From an uncultured Gemmatimonadota bacterium (GTDB lineage: Bacteria > Gemmatimonadota > Gemmatimonadetes > Gemmatimonadales > Gemmatimonadaceae), in the NCBI GenBank assembly GCA_946887155.1, contig CAMPKM010000129.1, forward strand, positions 1 through 7,496: 7,496 nucleotides of DNA. Reading direction: 5' to 3'. Position 1 is the first letter of the stretch, and each line of letters starts with the position of its first letter. Below, piece after piece: positions 1-5,691 of this stretch. Position numbers and translations under genes: made by a program. The notes under the pieces were generated by a model. That model was not told where the DNA came from and ran no database searches. It saw nothing but the letters and a program-made list of their open reading frames with translations.

Positions 1-2
1 GG

Positions 3-449
3 TCCTTGCCGTCGCCGTCTGAAGAAGGTTCGCAGCTGCCGGCGTTGCTCTCCTTCCTCAACACGTCAAAGTACCCGGCCTCACTCCAGTTCCTGTTGAT
101 GACGTTAGGCCCGACGATCGCGCTCATGCCGTTCCTCGAGCGGACGCGAGGGGCCATCGCGCGATGGATGACGGTGTTCGGCCGGGTACCGTTCTTCTTC
201 TACGTGTTGCACATCCCGCTCATCCACGTCGCGGCGATCATTGTCTCCCAGGTCCGGATGGGAAGCGTGGTCCCCTGGCTCTTTGCCAATCATCCGATGG
301 GGAGCCCGCGCACGCCCGCCGGATACACATGGAGCCTCGGGCTGCTCTATGCGGTGTGGCTGTTGATTGTCGTCCTGCTCTATTTCGCGTGTCGGTGGTA
401 CGCCGCGGTGAAAGCCCGAAATCCCACGGGCTGGTTGAAGTATCTCTAG
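3..449 (+). CDS. DUF1624/YeiB-like multi-span membrane protein, C-terminal fragment
   Basis: The reading frame is open from the first bases, so the gene begins upstream; only about 149 C-terminal residues are present, ending at the TAG at 447-449. Three hydrophobic stretches are visible: one around SLQFLLMTLGPTIALMPFL, one around the motif FGRVPFFFYVLHIPLIHVAA, and a last one around LGLLYAVWLLIVVLLYFACRW, followed by a basic tail ending WLKYL. The sequence 'NTSKYPASLQFLLMTLGP' and the 'FGRVPFFFYVLH' motif are what I know from the C-terminal part of DUF1624 / heparan-alpha-glucosaminide N-acetyltransferase-like membrane proteins. Members are polytopic inner-membrane proteins thought to move acyl groups across the membrane or onto sugars; the true substrate here is unknown. 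It contains one TTA leucine codon (105-107), within GTTAGGC. The next gene starts about 104 bp downstream. Family call is fairly sure, function is not. Confidence 0.8.
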   Translation, partial: SLPSPSEEGSQLPALLSFLNTSKYPASLQFLLMTLGPTIALMPFLERTRGAIARWMTVFGRVPFFFYVLHIPLIHVAAIIVSQVRMGSVVPWLFANHPMGSPRTPAGYTWSLGLLYAVWLLIVVLLYFACRWYAAVKARNPTGWLKYL

Positions 450-553
450 GGCGGACAAGGGCCTACGGCGAACTCGGGCGTTATCTCACAGCGATTTTGT
501 GGCCGGTTCGCGGCGAGTGAAGTACGTTTGGCATCCCACTCGGTTAGAGGTAC
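450..553. other. Intergenic gap before the coiled-coil/GTPase cluster
   Basis: These 104 bp separate the membrane protein from the four-gene cluster and are the most likely place for the cluster promoter. I see only a weak GCCG/CGGC stem near 512-524 without a T-run, so no convincing terminator. I could not pick a sigma-70 -35/-10 pair with confidence. An AGAGG near 546-550 is the ribosome binding site of the next gene. Confidence 0.4.
546..550 (+). promoter_or_regulatory. Ribosome binding site (AGAGG) of the coiled-coil gene
   Basis: AGAGG lies 3 nt before GTG 554 and 9 nt before the in-frame GTG at 560. The spacing favours GTG 560 as the true initiation codon, which would shorten the protein by two residues. 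I kept 554 as the outer limit. Confidence 0.45.
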
Positions 554-1138
554 GTGAACGTGGCATCGAAAGCAGCAAAACCGCCGGGAGCGAACGGACC
601 GGCGCCGGAATCCGCGCCGGAAAGCCTGGACCAGGTGCGTGACATCCTTTTTGGCGGGCAGATGCGAATGGTCGACGCTCGCTTGCAGGGGCTCGAATCA
701 CGACTGCAGCAGGAACAGGCATCGATGCGCGCGGCGTTCAGCCGCGAACTGTCGGAAGTCGACGTCGCAATGAAGAAGAATGTTGCGCAACTCAACGACC
801 GTCTGGCCGCGGAGAAAACGAAGCGCGCCGAAGACCTCAAGGCCCTGTCGGTCGACCTGAGGGAATTGATGAAGGGTCTCGAGCGACGTCACCAGTCGCT
901 CGAGGAGGCCGCATCGCTGGCCGACGCCGAATTGCGCGACCACTTGCTGAAGCAGAGTGCGGTGCAATCGGCGGAGCTGGCCAGGACCGCCGATCGCCTG
1001 TCGATGCAGCTCGAACTGGTCGCGACCGCCATGCAGACGGAGAAGCTCGACACGGCGGCACTCGCTGCAGGCCTCACCGAGCTGGCGAATCGCCTAACGG
1101 GTAATGGAGCGAACGCCAGACGCGCCTCGAAGAGTTGA
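554..1138 (+). CDS. Small coiled-coil protein, first gene of the GTPase cluster
   Basis: A 194-residue protein with no membrane segment or signal peptide, so probably cytoplasmic. Residues 1-24 are Pro/Ala/Gly-rich and look disordered. Residues 25-51 hold a motif, VRDILFGGQMR, followed by a long heptad-like, charged helical region (about 40-165) rich in Glu, Arg, Leu and Ala, as in a coiled coil; the tail is polar and basic. The motif is close to LRRILVGPEQHR near the start of the next gene's product, suggesting a shared docking or oligomerisation element. Its GCCTAAC site supplies the window's only CTA leucine codon (1094-1096). The end overlaps the longest form of the next gene by 35 bp, so the two are probably co-transcribed. 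I recognise this as a conserved type found beside OmpA and Rab-like GTPase genes, from memory only; the role is unknown, perhaps scaffolding. GTG start; 560 is an alternative. Confidence 0.75.
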   Translation: MNVASKAAKPPGANGPAPESAPESLDQVRDILFGGQMRMVDARLQGLESRLQQEQASMRAAFSRELSEVDVAMKKNVAQLNDRLAAEKTKRAEDLKALSVDLRELMKGLERRHQSLEEAASLADAELRDHLLKQSAVQSAELARTADRLSMQLELVATAMQTEKLDTAALAAGLTELANRLTGNGANARRASKS

Positions 1139-2912
1139 CGGGTTGGCGGACGCTTCCTCGACGCCCGGGCCCGGACCGCTCGACAACGGCGGGCGATCGG
1201 CCAGCGACCTTGCCGCGCTGCGGCGTATCCTGGTCGGCCCGGAACAGCACCGCCTCGAGGAACTGGAGTCCGAACTCCACGAGAGGAAGCTGACCGCCGC
1301 GGACGTCGCCGAGCACCTTCCGGAGGCGATCATGCTCCGCGGGCAGCGCGACCGGCAGATTGGTCGGGCGCTGGCGCCGACGGTGGAAACCGCGCTCAGC
1401 GAGTCGATTCGCCGGAACCCGCGCGAGATCGCGACCGCGATATTCCCCGTGCTCGGTCCCGCGATCCGCAAGGCCATCGCCGAGACGATGGCGACGCTGG
1501 TGAGGTCGATCAACAGTGCGGTCGAGCATTCGTTCTCGGCGCGGGGCATCCGTTGGCGCATCGAATCGTGGCGCACCGGCGTGCCCTACGCGCAGGTCGT
1601 CATCAGGCATGCGCTGGTCTATCGCGTCGAGCAGGCGTTCCTGATTCACGCGGAAACGGGACTGCTGCTGTCACACGCGACGGCGCACGACCTTCAGGTG
1701 CCTGACGCGGACATCATCTCGGGCATGATGACCGCGATCCAGGACTTCGTGCGCGACTCGTTCCGCCCAGGCGAAGGAGCAACGTTGCGCACCTTCTCCG
1801 TGGGAGAGCACACGGTGCAGGTAGAGCCCGGGCCGCTGGCTCAGTTGGCGCTCGTCATTCGCGGTCAGGCACCGGATGCCGTGCTGCACAAGCAACAGGA
1901 CGTGCTCGAAACCATTCACGTCCAGTTCGCGACGTCGTTGACCGGATTCACGGGGGAGACGGCGCCGTTCCAGTCGGCGCAGTCGATGCTTGAAGAATGC
2001 CTGGAGACGGTGGTGGACACCGGGACGCCCCGTACCGGTCGGCAGCTCTGGTTGCGATGGGCCATTCCCGCGCTGGTGGTCGTGCTGGCCGCACTCTTTG
2101 TCACGGTGCGTTCAAACGCGCGATTCAATCGCGCGGTCACTGCACTCGACAGCGAGCCCGGCCTGGTCGTGATCGACGCCAGTAAGCAGTGGGGCCGATG
2201 GCGGATCTCGGGCTTGCGTGATCCGGGTGCTCGCCAGCCCGCTGTCGTGCTGACCGGGCTGGGTCTCACCCCTCGATCGATCGACGAGCGATGGGAACCC
2301 TATTTGTCACTCGACAGCACGGTGGTGGTGTCGAGAGCTCGCGAGGCGCTGGCCCTTCCCGCGTCGACCTCACTCAGCCTGTCCGTTGACACGCTGCGGG
2401 TGTCTGGCGTCCTGGCCCTGCGGTCGATCACGCCGCCGGTGTCGCTTCCTCTCGGCGTGTCGCACGTTTCGTTCGACGCCGTGCGCGTCGAATTGCCGCC
2501 CGCGCTGGATTCCATCCGCGATGTATTGAACGCGAGCCGGGTTCTCTTTGGACCAGGTTCGGCGGAAGTGCCGGCCGCTGCTCGTGCTGGTGTGATGGCC
2601 GCGGCGCGCGGCTTTCGCGTGCTCGACGACAGCCTGTCCGCTCACGGCGCCGAGGCCGTCCTGACGCTGGTCGGTCGAACCGACCCCACCGGCACGGACG
2701 ATGCGAACCAGGCGCTCGCGCAGTGGCGCGTCGACCGCGTGGCAGCGATCTTCGCGTCGGCAGGTGTTCGCGCGCAGCGATTGCGGGCCGAGGCGCTGGC
2801 GACGTCCCGGCCACTCAACGCCACCGATCGCGACGAGCAGACACGAATCAACCGCAGCGTATCGTTCGAGGTGACGGTATCGCCGCGAACGGCGGCCGCC
2901 AGGAGGCCATGA
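1104..2912 (+). CDS. Inner-membrane OmpA-family protein with large cytoplasmic domain
   Basis: A 602-residue single-span protein. Residues 36-58 carry LRRILVGPEQHR and a charged helix; 60-150 are helical (LPEAI, FPVLGPAIRKAIAE). About 150-312 form a mixed domain (WRTGVPYAQVV, YRVEQAFLIHAETGLLLSHAT, ISGMMTAIQDFVRDSF, LALVIRG) whose pattern recalls roadblock/longin or MglB-type folds; this is inference. Residues 316-336 (WLRWAIPALVVVLAALFVTV) are the membrane span. About 345-440 look BON-like. Residues 478-592 are an OmpA/MotB C-terminal domain: LFGPGSAEV, LVGRTDPTG, NQALAQWRVDRV, and the RINRSVSFEV end, whose conserved Asp/Arg residues bind meso-diaminopimelate of peptidoglycan. The likely topology is N-in, C-periplasmic. 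Start: ATG 1104 overlaps the upstream gene by 35 bp and has a poor ribosome site; the in-frame TTG at 1143, just after the upstream stop and preceded by GAAGAG at 1129-1134, is a real alternative and loses no conserved part. The stop shares bases with the GTPase start, indicating translational coupling. Domain calls are strong for OmpA, moderate for the rest. Confidence 0.88.
   Translation: MERTPDAPRRVDGLADASSTPGPGPLDNGGRSASDLAALRRILVGPEQHRLEELESELHERKLTAADVAEHLPEAIMLRGQRDRQIGRALAPTVETALSESIRRNPREIATAIFPVLGPAIRKAIAETMATLVRSINSAVEHSFSARGIRWRIESWRTGVPYAQVVIRHALVYRVEQAFLIHAETGLLLSHATAHDLQVPDADIISGMMTAIQDFVRDSFRPGEGATLRTFSVGEHTVQVEPGPLAQLALVIRGQAPDAVLHKQQDVLETIHVQFATSLTGFTGETAPFQSAQSMLEECLETVVDTGTPRTGRQLWLRWAIPALVVVLAALFVTVRSNARFNRAVTALDSEPGLVVIDASKQWGRWRISGLRDPGARQPAVVLTGLGLTPRSIDERWEPYLSLDSTVVVSRAREALALPASTSLSLSVDTLRVSGVLALRSITPPVSLPLGVSHVSFDAVRVELPPALDSIRDVLNASRVLFGPGSAEVPAAARAGVMAAARGFRVLDDSLSAHGAEAVLTLVGRTDPTGTDDANQALAQWRVDRVAAIFASAGVRAQRLRAEALATSRPLNATDRDEQTRINRSVSFEVTVSPRTAAARRP
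2901..2906 (+). promoter_or_regulatory. Consensus ribosome binding site AGGAGG deciding the GTPase start
   Basis: A perfect AGGAGG lies inside the last codons of the OmpA gene. It is 2 nt from ATG 2909, 5 nt from ATG 2912 and 8 nt from GTG 2915, all in frame. ATG 2912 has the better spacing among the ATGs and starts the protein right before the first beta strand (QKKICMVG). The strong site suggests the GTPase is made in greater amount than the membrane protein. Confidence 0.8.
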
Positions 2913-3418
2913 TGGTGCAGAAGAAGATCTGCATGGTGGGCGTCTACGGGACCGGGAAGACCTGTCTTGTTCAGCGCTTTGTGCATTCGCTCTTCTCGCC
3001 GCGCTACCTCAGTACCGTTGGCGTGAAAATCGACCGGAAGAATGTCGCCGTGCGAGGCGAACCGGTCACGCTGATGCTCTGGGACCTCGAGGGTCGCGAG
3101 GGTGTGCGTGACGTGAACCCGAGTTACGTGCGCGGCGCCCATGGTCTCATTTTCGTCGTTGATGGAACCCGGCGCGAGACGTTCGACCAGGCGTTCGAAA
3201 TCCGCGACGCCGTGTCGAGTCACGTGGGGCAGATCCCCGCCGTTCTGGCGTTCAACAAGGCCGACCTCACGGCCGACTGGACACTGACGGGGGCGGACGA
3301 GGAGAGTGTTTCTTCGCACGGCCTTCACGGGATTCGCACAAGCGCCAAATCCGGTGAAGGCGTTGAGGCGACCTTCCAGTGGTTGGCGGAAGCCACCCAC
3401 CCGCAGCCTGGAGGCTGA
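2912..3418 (+). CDS. Small Ras/Rab-like GTPase
   Basis: A 168-residue P-loop GTPase with all five G motifs in order: G1 GVYGTGKT (10-17), G2 Thr35 in YLSTVGVKI, G3 WDLEGRE (Asp58, Gly61), G4 NKAD (115-118) and G5 TSAKSG (143-148). The layout, length and Thr35 position match eukaryotic-type Ras/Rab proteins and bacterial Rab-like or MglA-type switches. The residue after the DxxG Gly is Arg62, where Ras has catalytic Gln61, so intrinsic hydrolysis should be slow and a partner may supply the catalytic residue. There is no C-terminal cysteine for lipidation, so membrane recruitment would have to come from a partner, plausibly the adjacent OmpA-family protein. The start overlaps the upstream stop (TGATG) and the stop lies one base before the PP2C start, so the genes are translationally linked. 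A longer in-frame form from 2723 runs through the OmpA domain and is not credible. GTPase identity is firm; the process it controls is unknown. Confidence 0.93.
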   Translation: MVQKKICMVGVYGTGKTCLVQRFVHSLFSPRYLSTVGVKIDRKNVAVRGEPVTLMLWDLEGREGVRDVNPSYVRGAHGLIFVVDGTRRETFDQAFEIRDAVSSHVGQIPAVLAFNKADLTADWTLTGADEESVSSHGLHGIRTSAKSGEGVEATFQWLAEATHPQPGG

Positions 3419-3419
3419 C

Positions 3420-4259
3420 ATGACGACCACGCGCCCGACACAGGTCACCATCGATGCCTACGGCCTGACGGACACCGGCAAGGTTCGCAAGGAGAACGAG
3501 GACCACTTCCTCGTGGCCGATGTCAGCAAAAGGGTCGACATGCTGTGCGGCAGCCTGTCGCTGGAGGCGCTGAACCACCGGGTCGGTACCAGCGGGGCGC
3601 AGTTGCTCGTCGTGGCTGACGGCGTGGGTGGAGGTCCGGACGGCGACCTGGCCAGCGAGCGTACCGCGGCCGCGGTCCTGACGTACGTGGGGAAGACCGC
3701 CGGCTGCTTTCATGGTCTCGGCGTCGACCGCGAGCACGAGTTGTTAGGCGCCCTCGAGGAGACGGTCCACGAGGTGCACCGACAGCTTGTCGACGAGGCC
3801 GGAGGTCCGCAACGCAAGGCGCCGGCGACGACCGTGACGCTCGTGCTCCTGGTCTGGCCGCGCGCCTACCTCATTCACGTGGGGGACAGCCGCGCCTACG
3901 TTCGCCGGCGAGGCCGCGTTCAGGCCCTCACCCGCGACCAGACCTTCGGTGAATACATGGTCTCGGCCGGCGCCTGGACGGAGGAACAGGCCGCCAGTAG
4001 CCGCACCGCGGAAACGCTCGCCAGCGCGGTCGGTGGCAGCGAGCTGGCGCCGACCGTTGGCCTCGTCGACCTCGAGCCCGGTGACAGCCTCATGCTGTGC
4101 ACCGACGGCCTGACCAAACACGTGAGCGACGAGCGGATTGGCGACGTGCTCGCGATGCCGGTCACGTCGAAGGAGATGGTGACGCTGCTGGTGGCCGACG
4201 CGCTCGCCGCGGGAGGCAGCGACAACGTCTCGGTGATCGTGGCGCAAGCGACGGTGTGA
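3420..4259 (+). CDS. PP2C-family Ser/Thr protein phosphatase
   Basis: A 279-residue metal-dependent phosphatase of the bacterial PP2C/Stp type, single domain, cytoplasmic, with no membrane segment. Motifs in order: RKENEDHF (23-30), VVADGVGGG (64-72), PATTVTLV (135-142), HVGDSRAYVRR (153-163), LTRDQT (170-175), LCTDGLTKHVSD (226-237) and GGSDNVSVIV (265-274). The metal-binding Asp residues (28, 67, 229, 268) are all present, so it should be active; the usual 'DHS/DHT' is DQT here, which is also common in this family. ATG 3420 is preceded by GGAGG (3410-3414) with 5 nt spacing and lies one base after the GTPase stop; a longer in-frame form from 3306 would read through the GTPase and adds nothing conserved. 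Phosphatases of this type reverse Ser/Thr kinases; no kinase is in the window, so the substrate may be a cluster protein or the partner kinase may lie elsewhere. One TTA leucine codon (3744-3746) lies in GTTAGGC. Confidence 0.95.
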   Translation: MTTTRPTQVTIDAYGLTDTGKVRKENEDHFLVADVSKRVDMLCGSLSLEALNHRVGTSGAQLLVVADGVGGGPDGDLASERTAAAVLTYVGKTAGCFHGLGVDREHELLGALEETVHEVHRQLVDEAGGPQRKAPATTVTLVLLVWPRAYLIHVGDSRAYVRRRGRVQALTRDQTFGEYMVSAGAWTEEQAASSRTAETLASAVGGSELAPTVGLVDLEPGDSLMLCTDGLTKHVSDERIGDVLAMPVTSKEMVTLLVADALAAGGSDNVSVIVAQATV

Positions 4260-4264
4260 CGCGT

Positions 4265-4279
4265 CCGATCGACGATCGG
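4265..4279. terminator. Perfect palindrome between convergent genes, possible bidirectional terminator
   Basis: CCGATCG, a single A, then CGATCGG form a perfect inverted repeat in the 58-bp gap between the ends of the PP2C and the Rieske genes. Longer flanking pairing is possible (ACGGT 4251-4255 with ACCGT 4292-4296, CGCG 4260-4263 with CGCG 4283-4286). There is no T-run on either side, so it is not a classical intrinsic terminator; position between converging genes is the main argument. Confidence 0.3.
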
Positions 4280-4317
4280 TGCCGCGCGGCGACCGTGGGT
4301 ACCGACCATGCCGATCG

Positions 4318-5451
4318 TCATTCATCCGTCGTATCGGTCGTCAACGTTCGCAGATACTCGCGATCCCACGCCGCTGGAATGCTTTCGCGGGGCGAATACG
4401 GACCGGGCGCATACACGCGTGACATCACGCCCAGCTGGCTCTGTTCGCAGATGTGCCAGTCCTGCCGGTTCGTGCGATCCCAGAACTCCTCGGCGTCGGC
4501 AATGTTGTAGCCCGGTTGAGATGGCGCATCGGGATGGACCATCCACTCACAGGTAACCAGGCTTTCGGTCGCGGAGCGAGGGGTGACCGTGTAGTAGACG
4601 GCGTAATCCGGGTGCAGGCTCAGCATCATCGCCGGGAACAGCGTGTAGTAGAATGCCCGTGAACGGTCGTCAGGCGACAGGTCGCCTAACGGGATGGCGC
4701 AGGCCCGGCCGCTGATGGTCGCGCTTTCGTGTGGCGCCTTGATCTCCATGTACCCGCCAAGGAATGCGCCTTCGGTCAGGTCGTTTGCGCCACTGGTATA
4801 GGGAAGCTTCGCCGTCAGTTCGGGGTGAATCGTCGGGCAGTGGAGACACTCGCTGTAGTTCTGCATGATCAGCTTCCAGTTCGCGCGTACGTCGTAATCG
4901 ATCCGGCGAACGCTGACCAGCGACGGCAGGTGGAAGCGGGTGAAGCGACCCTGCACCGGCGCAAATGCTTCGGCGAGCGGTTCAGGATTGGCGCCGAGGT
5001 TGACGAACAGGAAGCCTTCCCACTCACTGATCGCCGCCGAGTGAAGTGGATAGTCGGCGATGTCGAAATCGGGAGTTCCGGCCATGTGGGGCGCGCCGAT
5101 CAGCCGACCATCGAGCCGATACGTCCACGCGTGATAGGGGCACTGGATCGTTTCGGACAACGTTCCCTGTGATGCAGTGCACAACCGCGTGCCCCGGTGC
5201 CGGCAGACGTTGTAGTGCGCGCGGATTTCCCCTGACCGATCGCGAACGATGATCAGGCTTTCCCCGGCAATCGCGGCCAGGCGGTAAGATCCCGGTTGTA
5301 CGAAATCCCTGGCGCGCCCCACGCAGATCCAGTGGCGCGCAAAGACCTGCTCCTGCTCCCGTTCGAAGATTTCCGCCGAGCGGTAATATTCGCCGGAGAG
5401 GGTACGGGCCCCCGCCTGGTAACTGTCGGTTGTCCGTTGAAAGACGGTCAT
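4318..5451 (-). CDS. Rieske non-heme iron oxygenase, alpha subunit (choline/carnitine/betaine-type)
   Basis: A 377-residue soluble oxygenase subunit. The N-terminal Rieske [2Fe-2S] domain has CRH (Cys83, His85) and CPYHAW (Cys104, His107). The C-terminal catalytic domain has NYSECLHCPTIHPEL, giving iron ligands His204 and His209 and a Glu201 in the bridging position, with Asp331 (NRQDWHICEQSQ) as third ligand. The Glu rather than Asp bridge, plus length and the LFPAMMLSLHPDYAVYYTVTP segment, is typical of the branch holding GbcA, CntA and choline monooxygenase, which hydroxylate or demethylate quaternary ammonium compounds; the substrate here is not shown. Such enzymes need a ferredoxin-type reductase, which is absent from the window. 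The start ATG (5449-5451) follows an AAGGGA-like ribosome site; the frame stays open to 5625 but through the inverted repeat, and that extension is not protein-like. It converges on PP2C and diverges from the SIMPL gene. One TTA leucine codon lies within GTTAGGC (4684-4690). Confidence 0.92.
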   Translation of the reverse strand: MTVFQRTTDSYQAGARTLSGEYYRSAEIFEREQEQVFARHWICVGRARDFVQPGSYRLAAIAGESLIIVRDRSGEIRAHYNVCRHRGTRLCTASQGTLSETIQCPYHAWTYRLDGRLIGAPHMAGTPDFDIADYPLHSAAISEWEGFLFVNLGANPEPLAEAFAPVQGRFTRFHLPSLVSVRRIDYDVRANWKLIMQNYSECLHCPTIHPELTAKLPYTSGANDLTEGAFLGGYMEIKAPHESATISGRACAIPLGDLSPDDRSRAFYYTLFPAMMLSLHPDYAVYYTVTPRSATESLVTCEWMVHPDAPSQPGYNIADAEEFWDRTNRQDWHICEQSQLGVMSRVYAPGPYSPRESIPAAWDREYLRTLTTDTTDE

Positions 5452-5691
5452 AACCGTTTCCCTTTTTTGGGTGTAACGATAACGACAGATACTGCAGGAA
5501 CGCGGGGAACACCGATGACGGATGGCCACGGGTACTGCTTTGGTGAGAACCTGGACACCACCTTGTGCTGGGAGCTTCAGCGGTCCGGTGGTGTCCAGGT
5601 TCTCACCAATGCAGTGCCGTGACAATCCGTAAATCAGCGTTTTCCGTGTTCAAGCACTACCCGCTGCATCGTCCCTGAGAGGTAACGAGAA
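5452..5691. promoter_or_regulatory. Divergent intergenic region between the oxygenase and SIMPL genes
   Basis: 240 bp that must carry the start signals of both diverging genes. It is less GC-rich than the surrounding coding DNA. On the minus strand an A-run with GGGAAA (about 5457-5468) forms the oxygenase leader. On the plus strand GAGAGG (5677-5682) lies 9 nt before GTG 5692. The centre is taken up by the inverted repeat at 5520-5628. I could not choose -35/-10 hexamers with confidence on either strand. Confidence 0.4.
5520..5628. repeat. Long near-perfect inverted repeat, candidate MITE/REP-like element
   Basis: Left arm 5531-5562 and right arm 5587-5618 are reverse complements over 32 nt with two differences (positions 5533/5616, which would still pair as G-U in the plus-strand RNA, and 5539/5610). 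The innermost 23 nt of each arm (5540-5562 and 5587-5609) match perfectly, centred on GAGAACCTGGACACCACC. With one bulged G the pairing continues outward through CACGG (5527-5531) and CCGTG (5617-5621), up to about 5520 and 5628. The 24-nt loop (5563-5586) holds a small GCTG/CAGC stem. No target-site duplication is obvious at the edges. It codes for nothing credible and could be a non-autonomous mobile element, a cruciform or a structured leader. Confidence 0.85.

Noticed and set aside
2275..2286. TCGATCGATCGA short repeat in the OmpA gene
   Set aside because: A short in-frame run encoding ordinary residues; nothing indicates a regulatory role.
2723..2911. Upstream in-frame extension of the GTPase
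   Set aside because: It reads through the OmpA domain in another frame; AGGAGG at 2901-2906 marks the real start.
2642..3451. 269-codon open frame on the minus strand across the OmpA/GTPase/PP2C junction
   Set aside because: Antisense to three genes with clear motifs; the translation is low-complexity and shows no domain. Such frames are common opposite GC-rich genes.
554..4259. Part of a type VI secretion locus (PP2C plus OmpA protein)
   Set aside because: No sheath, tube, ClpV, IcmF-type or FHA/kinase gene is seen, and a Ras-like GTPase is not a standard part of such loci.
3744..4325. 193-codon open frame on the minus strand over PP2C
   Set aside because: Opposite a complete phosphatase with all motifs; the translation is Arg/His-rich and not protein-like.
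104..4690. GTTAGGC/GCCTAAC heptamers as integron attC sites
   Set aside because: They match the attC core heptamer, but they are inside unrelated genes, are not paired at attC distances, and no integrase or cassette structure is present.
5452..5625. N-terminal extension of the Rieske oxygenase to 5625
   Set aside because: The extra 58 residues are read through the palindrome, have no family match I recognise, and the ATG at 5451 gives the normal family N-terminus.
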